Assembly: GCA_027658995.1 (NCBI GenBank)
Contig: JAQDQK010000012.1
Span: forward strand, 1 to 64,000
Source: Propionibacteriaceae bacterium AM104-82
GTDB lineage: Bacteria; Actinomycetota; Actinomycetes; Propionibacteriales; Propionibacteriaceae
DNA: 64,000 nt
Direction: 5' to 3'
Of this stretch, positions 17,080-26,014 are shown piece by piece; the first letter of the stretch is position 1, and every line of letters starts with the position of its first letter. The translations under genes and the position numbers were made by a program. The notes beneath the pieces are model-generated. The model was given only the letters and a program-made list of their open reading frames with translations, made no database searches and had not been told where the DNA came from.

Positions 17080-17115
17080 GCCACACCGCCGTTCCTGTTG
17101 GAGCGGCGGTGTGGC
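17080..17115. terminator. Bidirectional hairpin between convergent genes
   Basis: GCCACACCGCCG at 17080-17091 pairs with CGGCGGTGTGGC at 17104-17115 around a 12-nt loop. It lies between the stop of the plus-strand lipoprotein gene and the stop of the minus-strand DUF5302 gene. U-tracts are weak on both sides. Confidence 0.65.
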
Positions 17116-17146
17116 CGTATCGGGACCCTTGTGGAGGCGGGCCGGT

Positions 17147-17332
17147 TTAGCCCGACTTACGGCGGAACTCGCGCTTGTGCGCGGCCTGGCCCTGCGAGTG
17201 CCCCTCGCCGCGCTCCGCGTCGATGCCGTGCGACGACGAGAAGTGCTCGCGCTGCTTCTTGCGCTCGAGCGCCTGCCGCATCGCTTCCTTGGGGTCGAGT
17301 CGTTCTTCCTGCGGCTTCTCGGATTCAGACAT
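17147..17332 (-). CDS. DUF5302 family small protein
   Basis: A 61-residue, highly charged protein with LDPKEAMRQALERKKQRE and the C-terminal KREFRRKSG that defines DUF5302 proteins of actinobacteria. The function is unknown; the basic end is compatible with nucleic-acid or ribosome contact, but that is conjecture. The ATG at 17332 is chosen because the family begins with a short acidic segment (MSESEKPQEE). It lies between the LLM oxidoreductase upstream (68 bp away, same strand) and the hairpin downstream. Confidence 0.85.
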   Translation of the reverse strand: MSESEKPQEERLDPKEAMRQALERKKQREHFSSSHGIDAERGEGHSQGQAAHKREFRRKSG

Positions 17333-17400
17333 GGCCCCAACGCTACCGGCCATCGCGGCCGCGCGCTCCGGAAGCCACAACGAAGCCTCCGGCCCTGACG

Positions 17401-18453
17401 TCAGGCCGGATCGCCCTCGACGGGGCCCTGTGTGTTCGGCTTCCATCCGAGCGCGGGCGCGACGTGCTTGGCGAAGGACTCGAGCACGTGCAGGTTGTAG
17501 GCGACGCCGAGTTGGTTGGGCACCGTCAGCATGACCGTGTCGGCCGCCTGGACTGCAGAGTCGGCCTTGAGTTGCTCGATCAGGGCGTCCGGTTCGGCGG
17601 CGTAGGTCTTGCCGAAGGTGGACTGGAAGCCATCGATGATGCCGACCTGGTCGGAGCCCTCGTCACGGCCGTCGCCGAAGTAGCGGGCGTCGAGTTCGTT
17701 GACGATCGGGAAGATGCTGCGACTGACGCTGACCCGCGGTCGCCCGGTGTGGCCCGCCTCGCGATAGGCGCTGCGGAACGCCTCGATCTGCTCCGCCTGC
17801 AACTCGTGGAAGGGCTGCCCGGTGGCCTCGGTCAGGAGCGTGGAACTCATCAGGTTCAGGCCCATCCGGCCGGTCCATTCGGCGGTGCTGCGGGTGCCGC
17901 TCCCCCACCAGATGTGCTCGGGAAGCGTCGGCGACAGTGGCTCGATGCTCAGCCTGCTGCCCGCCGGGGTCTGCCTCGGGTCGCCGTCGACGACCTTCTC
18001 GCCGTTGATCGCCGACCAGAACAGGTCGAACTTGTCGCGGGCCAGGTCGGCGCCGCGGGGATCGCTCGAACCTGTGTAGCCGAAGGCCTCGTAGCCGCGC
18101 ACCGCGGTCTCCGGGCTCCCCCGGCTGACGCCGAGCGCGACCCGCCCGTCGGAGAGCAGGTCGAGCGCGCCCGCCTCCTCCGCGAGGTAGAGCGGGTTCT
18201 CGTAGCGCATGTCGATGACGCCGGTGCCGACCTCGATCCGGCTGGTGCGGGCGGCCATCGCCGACAGCAGCGGCATCGGGGAGGCGGCCTGGCGGGCGAA
18301 GTGGTGCACCCGGACGTATGCCCCGTTCACGCCGAGTTCGTCCGCGCCGACGGCCAGGTCGACCGTTTGCTTGAGCATGTCGGCCGCACCGCGCGTCTGC
18401 GACCCGGGGAGCGGCGAGTAGTGCCCGAAGGACAGGAATCCGAAAGCTCTCAT
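17401..18453 (-). CDS. LLM-class flavin-dependent oxidoreductase
   Basis: A 350-residue luciferase-like (bacterial luciferase/F420-type TIM barrel) protein: the early strand GFLSFGHYSP, VHHFARQAASPMPLLSAMAA, then GTGVIDMRYENPLYLAEEAG with LDLLSDGRVALGVSRGSPE are hallmarks of the LLM group. Such enzymes use FMN or F420 for monooxygenation or hydride transfer; the substrate cannot be read from sequence. There is no flavin reductase nearby. The gene is followed at 68 bp by DUF5302 and may share its transcript. Confidence 0.88.
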   Translation of the reverse strand: MRAFGFLSFGHYSPLPGSQTRGAADMLKQTVDLAVGADELGVNGAYVRVHHFARQAASPMPLLSAMAARTSRIEVGTGVIDMRYENPLYLAEEAGALDLLSDGRVALGVSRGSPETAVRGYEAFGYTGSSDPRGADLARDKFDLFWSAINGEKVVDGDPRQTPAGSRLSIEPLSPTLPEHIWWGSGTRSTAEWTGRMGLNLMSSTLLTEATGQPFHELQAEQIEAFRSAYREAGHTGRPRVSVSRSIFPIVNELDARYFGDGRDEGSDQVGIIDGFQSTFGKTYAAEPDALIEQLKADSAVQAADTVMLTVPNQLGVAYNLHVLESFAKHVAPALGWKPNTQGPVEGDPA

Positions 18454-18513
18454 GCCTGGTTCAACGAATGGGCTCTGCCGAAGATTCCCGAAATGGTGAA
18501 AGTTTCAACTTTC

Positions 18514-19137
18514 CTACCAGGAGGCGTACCTGGCCTTCGACAGGAAGAATCCATGGCCGGTCGCACCGTTCCAGCACGTCACGCCCGTATCCTCCACCGT
18601 GCACACGTGCTCCCCGACCGCGACGCGCGAGCCGTAGGCCATGGTTGGGCCGCTCACGTCGATCGGGAGGCTGTGACACGCGGGCTCTGCCCTGGTGCTC
18701 AACACATAGCCGTCGCACTGACCGTCGCCCTCGGGGTTATGGGTATCGGCGATCATCTGGGTCTCGATGGCCCCACACCACGCCTGACCACGCTCCATCT
18801 CACACATGATGTTTCCGGAGGGCGTCTGGAAGGTTTGCGGCGCGTAGTCGGCCATGGGCACACCCTGGCACGCCTCCACAGGGACGAAGGCGGGCAACCG
18901 GATGTCCGGGTCGACGCAGCCCTCGACGGGGTCCGTGGGGGCTGGTGTGTCAGCCGGGCCGTCCTCCGCCGGGGAGGACTCGGGCGCTACCGTCACGACC
19001 GGCTCGGAGCGTTGCTCGGCTGGCGCGGTCACAGTCACGGTGGCCTTGGGCTGTCCCAGCGGATTGAACTCGAAGGAGCAACCGACCAGGGCGATGACCG
19101 CTGCGACCGCCCCCATCCCTCTCAGCAGATGCCTCAT
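18514..19137 (-). CDS. Cysteine-rich hypothetical lipoprotein
   Basis: A 207-residue protein with a short lipoprotein signal (GAVAAVIALVGC, Cys20 as the lipidated residue), a proline/threonine/serine-rich linker (residues about 35-70, VTVTAPAEQRSEPVVTVAPE) and a C-terminal extracellular domain with six or more cysteines in conserved-looking contexts (TPSGNIMCEM, AWCGAIE, HVCTVEDTGVTCWNG, ending HGFFLSKARYASW). This SGNIxC...GVTCWN...GFxxSRxxY pattern recurs in actinobacterial secreted proteins without assigned function. Disulfides are probable. It is monocistronic. Confidence 0.75.
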   Translation of the reverse strand: MRHLLRGMGAVAAVIALVGCSFEFNPLGQPKATVTVTAPAEQRSEPVVTVAPESSPAEDGPADTPAPTDPVEGCVDPDIRLPAFVPVEACQGVPMADYAPQTFQTPSGNIMCEMERGQAWCGAIETQMIADTHNPEGDGQCDGYVLSTRAEPACHSLPIDVSGPTMAYGSRVAVGEHVCTVEDTGVTCWNGATGHGFFLSKARYASW

Positions 19138-19200
19138 GCACAGGACCCTATCGGTCCCAGCCAGACGCAGATCGCGGGGCCGTGCGGAAGGACAGACGAA

Positions 19201-19228
19201 GAGGCCGGCCCCCGAGGGGACCGGCCTC
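19201..19228 (-). terminator. Terminator of the fba gene
   Basis: GAGGCCGG at 19201-19208 pairs with CCGGCCTC at 19221-19228; the stem extends inward through CCCC/GGGG. On the minus strand it is followed by TTCGTC. It lies 22 bp after the aldolase stop. Confidence 0.75.
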
Positions 19229-19250
19229 CTGTGATCAGGCTGCGATCAGG

Positions 19251-20276
<1,026 letters not shown>

Positions 20277-20375
20277 GAAAGCCTCTTTTCTCGATGAGTC
20301 GGTTCGCTCCTAGCCTATCGCGTCGCCCCGGTTCGCGACACGGCGGGGGTGCGTGACGGACTCCTTGTGAGAGCG

Positions 20376-20927
20376 TCAGAAGACGTTGTCGAGGGCCTCG
20401 GTGTCGAGCCTGACGCGACCGAGCGAGTAGGCCTGGGCGGCGGAGTCGATCACGGCGGGGGTGGCGTCGAGGAAGCTCACGGGCACCCGGGCGACCTCCT
20501 GGCCGTTGGCCTCGACGCTCAGCACCGGGCCGGCGCCGAAGTTGCGGCCCGCGAGCCGGAAGCGGGTGATCTCCGTCCAGGCGACCTTCACGGGGGTCGC
20601 CGGATTCGGGAAGACGAACTCGATGCCCTGGGGGTCGAGGTAGAAGGCGTCGCCCTCAGGGATCAGGCCGAGGTCGCGCTTGGCGCGACGCAGCGCGTCG
20701 ACCGTGACGAGGAACCAGAAGGCCGTCGACAGCACCCACAACACGACGATGGTGATCGTCCATCCGGTCGACCAGGTCTTGCCGAACAGGACGATGAACA
20801 CGACCAGGAGGACGAGCGAGATCACGGACGTGATGAGGCGCATGCGCAGGGCGCCACGCTGTTGGGTGACGCGGGCGGCCGTCGGAAGCGGCGTGAGACC
20901 CGCGACGAATCGCGATGGCTGCTGCAT
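20376..20927 (-). CDS. Hypothetical membrane protein with PH-like C-terminal domain
   Basis: A 183-residue protein with two adjacent membrane segments (LITSVISLVLLVVFIVLF and TITIVVLWVLSTAFWFLVTV, about residues 30-75) and a cytoplasmic beta-rich C-terminus (residues about 90-165) containing a GIEFVFP strand and the pattern VAWTEITRFRL, as in bacterial PH/YcxB-like domains. No function is assignable. The ATG at 20927 is taken; a GTG at 20936 would add three residues. It follows the TrmH-family gene by 63 bp on the same strand. Confidence 0.65.
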   Translation of the reverse strand: MQQPSRFVAGLTPLPTAARVTQQRGALRMRLITSVISLVLLVVFIVLFGKTWSTGWTITIVVLWVLSTAFWFLVTVDALRRAKRDLGLIPEGDAFYLDPQGIEFVFPNPATPVKVAWTEITRFRLAGRNFGAGPVLSVEANGQEVARVPVSFLDATPAVIDSAAQAYSLGRVRLDTEALDNVF

Positions 20928-20990
20928 GCGCGTCACTCTAGCGCTCTGGCAGGGCGGGGCGCGGACGGCGGGATGGGACCCAATCGCGGC

Positions 20991-21614
20991 TCAGCCGTGC
21001 TGAAGACTCCAGTGGTACATCGCGATCGCGGCGGCGGCACCGGCGTTCATGGAGCGGGTCGAACCCTTCTGGGTGATCGCGACGAGGCGCTCACAGCCCG
21101 CGACCATCGCATCGGTCAGCCCAGGCCCCTCGGAGCCGAAGATCAGGCAGCAGTCGAGCGGAAGGGCGTTGTCCTCCAGCGCGACGGAGCCCCCCAGGTT
21201 GTCGACGCCGACCGGCGTGATGCCGCGCTCGGCGAGGTAGCCGAGCAGTGAGGCCTCGTCCTCGTGGTGCATGACGTGCAGGTAGCGGTCGGTGACCATC
21301 GCCCCGCGCCGGTTCCAGCGGCGGCGTCCGACGATGTGCACGGCTGCGACGTTGAACGCGTTGGCGGTGCGCACCATCGAGCCGATGTTGAAGTCGTGCT
21401 CCCAGTTCTGGATCGCGACGTGGAGCCGGGAGCGCGTGGTGTCCAGGTCCGCGACGATCGCGTCGAGGCGCCAGTAGCGGTAGCGGTCGATCACGTTGCG
21501 GCGGTCGCCTTCGCGCAGCAGGTCGGGGTCGAGGCGGTCGTCGTCGGGCCATGGCAGCGGATGAGGGCCGACGCCGACGGTGGGTGCTGTCGGGTCCTCT
21601 GGCTGCTGGGTCAT
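20991..21614 (-). CDS. SPOUT (TrmH/SpoU) family RNA 2'-O-methyltransferase
   Basis: A 207-residue SAM-dependent methyltransferase with the three SPOUT motifs: NIGSMVRTANAFNVAAVHIVG (motif 1), CCLIFGSEGPGL (motif 2) and GSTRSMNAGAAAAIAMYHW (motif 3, here MNAG where the family usually has LNVS). It probably methylates a ribose in tRNA or rRNA; the site cannot be told from sequence. The ATG at 21614 starts the usual short N-terminus. The gene lies just downstream of the terminator at 21670-21696, so it likely has its own promoter. Confidence 0.88.
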   Translation of the reverse strand: MTQQPEDPTAPTVGVGPHPLPWPDDDRLDPDLLREGDRRNVIDRYRYWRLDAIVADLDTTRSRLHVAIQNWEHDFNIGSMVRTANAFNVAAVHIVGRRRWNRRGAMVTDRYLHVMHHEDEASLLGYLAERGITPVGVDNLGGSVALEDNALPLDCCLIFGSEGPGLTDAMVAGCERLVAITQKGSTRSMNAGAAAAIAMYHWSLQHG

Positions 21615-21669
21615 GAGCCGAGCGTGCCCGACTCCCCCGTCGCGCGGCAAACCGGAGCCGGGACGGCAA

Positions 21670-21696
21670 GACGCCCCGGCGAAGTGCCGGGGCGTC
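21670..21696 (-). terminator. Terminator of the yceI gene
   Basis: GACGCCCCGGC (21670-21680) and GCCGGGGCGTC (21686-21696) form an 11-bp perfect stem with a 5-nt loop, 18 bp after the yceI stop; on the minus strand TTGCC follows. Confidence 0.8.
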
Positions 21697-21714
21697 TCGG
21701 GTTGGGCTGGGCGA

Positions 21715-22257
21715 TCAGGCCTGCTGAATGGCCGAGATCTCAAGCTCGAGGGTGACCTTGTCCGAGACGAGGAAGCCACCGGTCTCGAGGGCGGCGTTCC
21801 AGGTCAGGCCGAAGTCGGAGCGCAGGATCTGGGTCGAGCCCTCGAAGCCGACGCGGATGTTGCCGAAGGGGTCCTTGGCGGAGCCCTCGAACTCGAGCGG
21901 GAAGGTGACGGGCTTGGTGACGTCCTTGATGGTCAGGTCGCCCGTGACGTTGACGACATTGCCCGCGATCGAGAAGTCGGTGCCGACGAAGGTCATGGTG
22001 GGGAACTGCTCGGCGTCGAAGAAGTCGGCGGAGCGCAGGTGCGCGTCACGGTCGGCGCTGCGGGTGTCGACCGAGCCGGTGTTGATCTTGACCTCGAGCT
22101 TGGTGTTCTCGGGGTAGGCGCCGTCGACGACGGCCTGGCCCTCGAACTCCTGGAAGGAGCCGCGGACCTTGGTCACCATCGCGTGGCGGGTGACGAAGGA
22201 GAAGGTGGTGTGGGCCGGATCGAGGACGTAGGTGCCCTTGAGCTCATTGAGGTTCAT
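21715..22257 (-). CDS. YceI family lipocalin-like protein
   Basis: A 180-residue protein with the YceI signature: YVLDPAHTTFSFVTRHAMVTKVRGSF at the N-terminus, VNVTGDLTIKDVTKPVTFPL in the middle and VGFEGSTQILRSDFGLTWN near the end. The beta-barrel binds isoprenoid-type ligands in characterised members. There is no signal peptide, so this copy is cytoplasmic. The promoter region contains a 15-bp perfect palindrome (22313-22327) overlapping a likely -35 element. The regulator is not adjacent. Confidence 0.92.
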   Translation of the reverse strand: MNLNELKGTYVLDPAHTTFSFVTRHAMVTKVRGSFQEFEGQAVVDGAYPENTKLEVKINTGSVDTRSADRDAHLRSADFFDAEQFPTMTFVGTDFSIAGNVVNVTGDLTIKDVTKPVTFPLEFEGSAKDPFGNIRVGFEGSTQILRSDFGLTWNAALETGGFLVSDKVTLELEISAIQQA

Positions 22258-22312
22258 TGGAGATGCCTTTCAAACGCTGGTGACTCAACGGTAACAAAAA
22301 TTGATTGACTTT

Positions 22313-22327
22313 TCAACTACTAGTTGA
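22313..22327. promoter_or_regulatory. Palindromic operator between yceI and dedA
   Basis: TCAACTACTAGTTGA is a perfect 7-1-7 palindrome in the 91-bp divergent yceI/dedA region, which is strikingly AT-rich for this genome. On the minus strand it overlaps TTGAAA, a candidate yceI -35, with TACCGT about 17 bp on. The size and form suit a MarR-type dimer; this is inference. Confidence 0.6.
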
Positions 22328-22348
22328 CGAGGGGTCTAGATTTGCTCC

Positions 22349-23032
22349 GTGAACCTGCTTGAACTCGCCCCGCTCCTGCTGCCTGCCTGGCTCGATCCGG
22401 AGTTCCTGATCAACGCGATGGGCAACTGGGCGCTGTGGGGCTGCGCCTTCATCGTCTTCGCCGAGTGCGGCCTCTTCTCGATCCTGCCGGGCGACTCGCT
22501 GCTCTTCACGATCGGGATGTTCTCCGCGCTGGGCAGCGTGCACCTGGTGGAGTCGCCCGCCGGCACGCTCGCGCTTGCCTGCCTGGTCCTGACGGTCGCG
22601 GCGATCGCGGGAAACGTCGCGGGCTACTGGCTCGGCCGACTGATCGGCCCTCCGCTGTTCAAGCCGCGCCAAGGCCTGATGGGCAAGCTGTTCAACCAGG
22701 CCTACGTCGATCGCACCAGCGCATTCTTCGACCGCTACGGCTCGCGCGCGCTGATCCTGGCGCGCTTCGTCCCGATCGTGCGCACCTTCGTGACGCTCGT
22801 CGCTGGCGTCGCCCACATGCGCTTTCGCACCTTCATCACCTACTCCGCCATCGGCGGCGTGCTGTGGGCGGTCGGCGTCTCGGTGCTCGGCTACTTCCTG
22901 GGCAGCGTCGCGCTGATCCGCGACAACATCGACCTCGCGCTGGTGCTGATCGTGCTCGTCTCGCTGATCCCGATGGGCGTCGAATACCTGCTCCACAAGC
23001 GCCGCTCCAGGGGCGACGCGGCCGCCGCCTGA
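22349..23032 (+). CDS. DedA family membrane protein
   Basis: A 227-residue DedA/SNARE-associated protein. It shows FAECGLFSILPGDSLLF, a GYWLGRLIG segment, and ALILARFVPIVRTFVTLVAGVAHM, the conserved re-entrant loop with the essential Arg residues. DedA proteins are implicated in phospholipid (undecaprenyl- or aminophospholipid) flipping. Several membrane segments are evident and the tail is basic (HKRRSRG). The start is GTG 22349. It shares the yceI regulatory region and is followed by a strong hairpin at 23052. Confidence 0.92.
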   Translation: MNLLELAPLLLPAWLDPEFLINAMGNWALWGCAFIVFAECGLFSILPGDSLLFTIGMFSALGSVHLVESPAGTLALACLVLTVAAIAGNVAGYWLGRLIGPPLFKPRQGLMGKLFNQAYVDRTSAFFDRYGSRALILARFVPIVRTFVTLVAGVAHMRFRTFITYSAIGGVLWAVGVSVLGYFLGSVALIRDNIDLALVLIVLVSLIPMGVEYLLHKRRSRGDAAAA

Positions 23033-23051
23033 CCCCTCACCGCACGTGAAA

Positions 23052-23084
23052 GGGCCCCGGGACTCTGATCGAGTCCCGGGGCCC
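23052..23084. terminator. Bidirectional terminator between dedA and lemA
   Basis: GGGCCCCGGGACTC at 23052-23065 pairs perfectly with GAGTCCCGGGGCCC at 23071-23084, with loop TGATC. It lies 20 bp after the DedA stop and 11 bp after the stop of the convergent lemA gene. Confidence 0.88.
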
Positions 23085-23095
23085 CTGCGCGTGGC

Positions 23096-23815
23096 TCAGT
23101 TCTGGAACGGGGGGCGATCCGCGTTCTGCTGCTCCGGCTGGTACTGCTGCTGGGGCGCCTGCACCGGGTTGTTGACCTGCTGGGGCGCGATCTGCTGCTG
23201 GCCGGTATCGGCCGGGCGCTGCGAGATCTCGCCGAAGTTGACGTCGGGCGCCTGGCGCGCGATCGGGTCGTTGAGCTCGAAGTAGGTGGCCTTCTCGAAC
23301 TTCGCGAAGTTCGCGATGATGTTGCTCGGCACCGACTCGACCTTGGTGTTGTACTCGCGCACGTTGGCGTTGTAGAAGCGCCGCGCGGCGGCGATCCGGT
23401 CCTCGGTGTCGGTCAGTTCGCGCTGCAGTTCGACGAAGTTCGTGTTCGACTTCAGCTCGGGGTAGGCCTCGACGGTGACCAGCAGGTTGGTGACCGCCTG
23501 CGAGAGCTGGGCCTCGATCTCGGAGCGCTGGTCGCTCGGCTGGCCGCCGCTCTGCCCGGCGAGCGCACGCGCCTGGTTGCGCAGCGAGGTGATCTGCTCG
23601 AGCGTGTTGCGCTCGTGCGCCGCGTAGCCGCGCACGGTCTCGACGAGGTTGGGGATCAGCTCGTAGCGGCGGTTCAGCTCGACGTCGATCTGACGCCACG
23701 ACTCCTGAATCGTGTTGCGGCTACGCACGAAGCCGTTGTAGGCACTCACTCCCCATCCGACGACCGCGAGCGCGATCACGAGCAGGATGATGAGGATGAT
23801 CACGAGTGTGGTCAC
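23096..23815 (-). CDS. lemA: LemA family protein
   Basis: A 239-residue membrane-anchored protein: one N-terminal helix (LVIILIILLVIALAVVGWGV), the LemA opening YNGFVRSRNTIQESWRQIDV, then ELNRRYELIPNLVETVRGYA and helical coiled segments ending in VREYNTKVESVPSNIIA. The C-terminal 40 residues are an extra Q/P-rich tail (QQQIAPQQVNNPVQAPQQQY) outside the family domain. Function is unsettled; LemA proteins are membrane-stress associated. No TPM-domain partner gene adjoins it. Confidence 0.92.
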   Translation of the reverse strand: MTTLVIILIILLVIALAVVGWGVSAYNGFVRSRNTIQESWRQIDVELNRRYELIPNLVETVRGYAAHERNTLEQITSLRNQARALAGQSGGQPSDQRSEIEAQLSQAVTNLLVTVEAYPELKSNTNFVELQRELTDTEDRIAAARRFYNANVREYNTKVESVPSNIIANFAKFEKATYFELNDPIARQAPDVNFGEISQRPADTGQQQIAPQQVNNPVQAPQQQYQPEQQNADRPPFQN

Positions 23816-23901
23816 GTTGCTCTCCTAACGTTTGGCAATCACGGTAGCGGACCACCGGAGCGTTGGACGGGTAAGTGGATCACTCGACCCGGGTTGGTGG
23901 A

Positions 23902-24441
23902 TCAGAGGCCGAGATCGGCCAGGTCGACGGCGAAACGGTACTCCAGGCCCTCGGCGCCGACGGCCTCCGCGGCCCCCGTGCCGCGGTCGACGACGACCGC
24001 CACCGCGACGACCTCGCCTCCCGCCTCACGCACGGCCTCGACGGCCGTCAGGGCCGATCCGCCGGTGGTGGAGGTGTCCTCGACGACGAGCACGCGGCGC
24101 CCTGCGACCTCGGTCCCCTCGATCCGGCGCTGCATGCCGTGGGCCTTTGACTCCTTGCGCACGACGAACGCGTCGAGACGACCGCCTGCCGCCGCCCGTG
24201 CGTGCAGCATCGCGGTGGCGACGGGGTCGGCGCCGAGCGTGAGCCCGCCGACGGCGTCGAAGTCGAGGTCGGCGACCAGGTCGTTCATCACGCGCCCGAC
24301 GATCGGCGAGGCGACGCCGTCGAGCGTGACGCGCCGCATGTCGACGTAGTAGTCGGCCTCCTTGCCCGAGGCGAGGGTGACCTTGCCGTGCACGACGGCG
24401 AGGTTGGAGATCTGTTCGATCAGGTCGGTGCGGTCGCTCAT
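23902..24441 (-). CDS. pyrE: Orotate phosphoribosyltransferase
   Basis: A 179-residue type I PRTase making OMP from orotate and PRPP in pyrimidine synthesis. The PRPP-binding loop is VLVVEDTSTTGGSAL, and the flexible catalytic loop region FVVRKESKAHGMQ is present. The ATG at 24441 overlaps the stop of the upstream sortase-like gene by 4 bp (ATGA), so the two are translationally coupled, an odd pairing. Other pyr genes are not in the window. Confidence 0.95.
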   Translation of the reverse strand: MSDRTDLIEQISNLAVVHGKVTLASGKEADYYVDMRRVTLDGVASPIVGRVMNDLVADLDFDAVGGLTLGADPVATAMLHARAAAGGRLDAFVVRKESKAHGMQRRIEGTEVAGRRVLVVEDTSTTGGSALTAVEAVREAGGEVVAVAVVVDRGTGAAEAVGAEGLEYRFAVDLADLGL

Positions 24442-25124
24442 CTGTTCTCCGTCTTGGTGAGGGTGCCGAAGCCGACGGCACGGTCGGGGGTGTCGATCAC
24501 GTCCTCGGCCGTGGTCAACGTCAGGAAAGCCTGCGTGGCGACGACGTCGCTCTGCCCAGGCACGGGGTCGAGCACCCAACTGGCGTCCTCAGGGACCGTC
24601 AGGTCGCCCGGCGCCGAGGTGAGTGTGTAGGTGAACACGGCGTGCTCGGTCTCGATGATGACCTCATCGCCCTTCGCCAGTTCGAAGACCCGCTTGAACG
24701 GCTCCCCGTTGGTGACGCGGTACCCGGCGAGCGCGAAGTTGCCGACCTGCCCTGGCAGCGCGGTGCCGGGGTACCAGCCGACTCCCCTTCCGAGATCCTG
24801 AGCCTCGACGCCCGCGATGATGGGCCCCTCGAGGTCGAGCTTGGGGATCCGCAGCAGCCAGGCGGGCTCGTGCGCGGCGGGCTGGTCGATGACGACCGGC
24901 TCACCCTCCGCGGGTGCCGGGGTCGGCGAGTCGACCCACCTCTGGCGAAGTTCGGCGACGGCCTGTGCGGTCGCCCGGTCGGCGAGCACGTTGGTGCCGA
25001 GATACTGCCATCCGAGGAAGCCCGCGCCCGCGAGGATCGCGACCAGCACGACGATCAGCAGCACGAGGAGCGGGGATCGTCCCGTCCTGGCTTCCATCGC
25101 CCGCTTGGCATTCACGGTGCCCAT
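24438..25124 (-). CDS. Class E sortase fold lacking catalytic His and Cys (pseudo-sortase)
   Basis: A 228-residue protein with an N-terminal membrane anchor (residues about 18-38) and a sortase beta-barrel. The class E pattern is clear: RIPKLDLEGPIIAGV, GVGWYPGTALPGQVGNFALAG, EPFKRVFELAKGDEV and ATQAFLTLTT. Active class E sortases have AGHR and LTTC. Here these read AGYR (Tyr135 for the catalytic His) and LTTA (Ala206 for the nucleophilic Cys); only an Arg (215) remains. The frame is intact and codon use is normal, so the protein is probably retained for a non-catalytic role such as substrate or pilin binding. It overlaps pyrE by 4 bp. The start ATG 25124 could instead be 25097. Confidence 0.82.
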   Translation of the reverse strand: MGTVNAKRAMEARTGRSPLLVLLIVVLVAILAGAGFLGWQYLGTNVLADRATAQAVAELRQRWVDSPTPAPAEGEPVVIDQPAAHEPAWLLRIPKLDLEGPIIAGVEAQDLGRGVGWYPGTALPGQVGNFALAGYRVTNGEPFKRVFELAKGDEVIIETEHAVFTYTLTSAPGDLTVPEDASWVLDPVPGQSDVVATQAFLTLTTAEDVIDTPDRAVGFGTLTKTENR

Positions 25125-25144
25125 TGTTGCAGGTCGGCCCCGGT

Positions 25145-25951
25145 TCACCAGCCGCGACCGAGGGGGCCCGGCGAGGGTTCCGCGAACTCGTCGCGCAGCG
25201 CGACGGCGCCGCCCGGCCAGGCGCGCGCCTCGCGTCCGGTGACCCACCGGTACCCGATCGTCAGCTTGGCCGACTCCCGTTCGATGCCCGCGGTGTCGGG
25301 CCTCACGTCACTTGCCACGAGCACCAGGTTGCCGAACCGCTTGCCCTTCGCGACCACCGGTTCCATCCCGATCAGCAGGTTGCGCCACCGCTCGGCGAGC
25401 CCACCCGCGAGGCGCTTCGACCACGCGAACGGCGAGCGGTCCGTGACGTTGAAGACGGCGACCGCCCCGCCCCGCGCGATCCGGCGCACCTGGTCGAGGG
25501 CCTCGGCCGTTGCCAGGTCGCCCGGCACCTGCGCCCCGTCGAAGGCGTCGACGATGATCACGTCGGCCCACTCGTCGGGCATGGCGGACAGCCCAGTCCT
25601 TCCGTCGACGTCGCGCACCTTGATGCCGGAGCGCGGAGGCAGCGGGATCTTGCGGCGGACCTCCTCGGTCAGCAGCGTGTCCGGTTCGCAGACGACCTGA
25701 GCGGTGCCCGGCCTGCGCCACGCCACCCAGCGCGGCAGCGACATACCAGCTCCCCCGATGTGGACGACCCGCAACCGCTGTAGCGGCGGGGCGTCGAGCA
25801 CGGTGTGGTCGAGCACCATCGCGATGTGCTGGACGTACTCGAAGGCGAGGAAGTCCGGCCGGTCCGGGTCGACCCAGGACTGCGACGTCGGCCCGAACCG
25901 CACCCAGAAGGCGCCCGGGTGGTCCCGGTCGGGAAACAGTCGCTCGCTCAT
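25145..25951 (-). CDS. Spermidine synthase-like SAM-dependent methyltransferase-fold protein
   Basis: A 268-residue Rossmann-fold protein similar to the polyamine synthase group: VVHIGGAGMSLPRWVA resembles the SAM/dcSAM-binding glycine loop, VVCEPDTLLTEEVRR follows as the acidic ribose-binding strand, and DVIIVDAFDGAQVPGDLAT matches the VDAFDG(A)xxPxxL active-site segment of actinobacterial spermidine synthase-like proteins. There is no speD or other polyamine gene, and many such actinobacterial proteins are of unknown reaction. The ATG at 25951 is chosen; it is divergent from the MATE gene, 63 bp apart. Confidence 0.8.
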   Translation of the reverse strand: MSERLFPDRDHPGAFWVRFGPTSQSWVDPDRPDFLAFEYVQHIAMVLDHTVLDAPPLQRLRVVHIGGAGMSLPRWVAWRRPGTAQVVCEPDTLLTEEVRRKIPLPPRSGIKVRDVDGRTGLSAMPDEWADVIIVDAFDGAQVPGDLATAEALDQVRRIARGGAVAVFNVTDRSPFAWSKRLAGGLAERWRNLLIGMEPVVAKGKRFGNLVLVASDVRPDTAGIERESAKLTIGYRWVTGREARAWPGGAVALRDEFAEPSPGPLGRGW

Positions 25952-26014
25952 CGACACGAGCCTAGCGGCAGCGCCGAGGGGCCGGGCGCGCAGTCGGGCT
26001 AGGCTGACGCCGTC

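Noticed and set aside
24438..25124. Reading the sortase-like gene as a frameshifted pseudogene
   Set aside because: The frame is intact from anchor to end with normal codon use; only the two catalytic residues differ.
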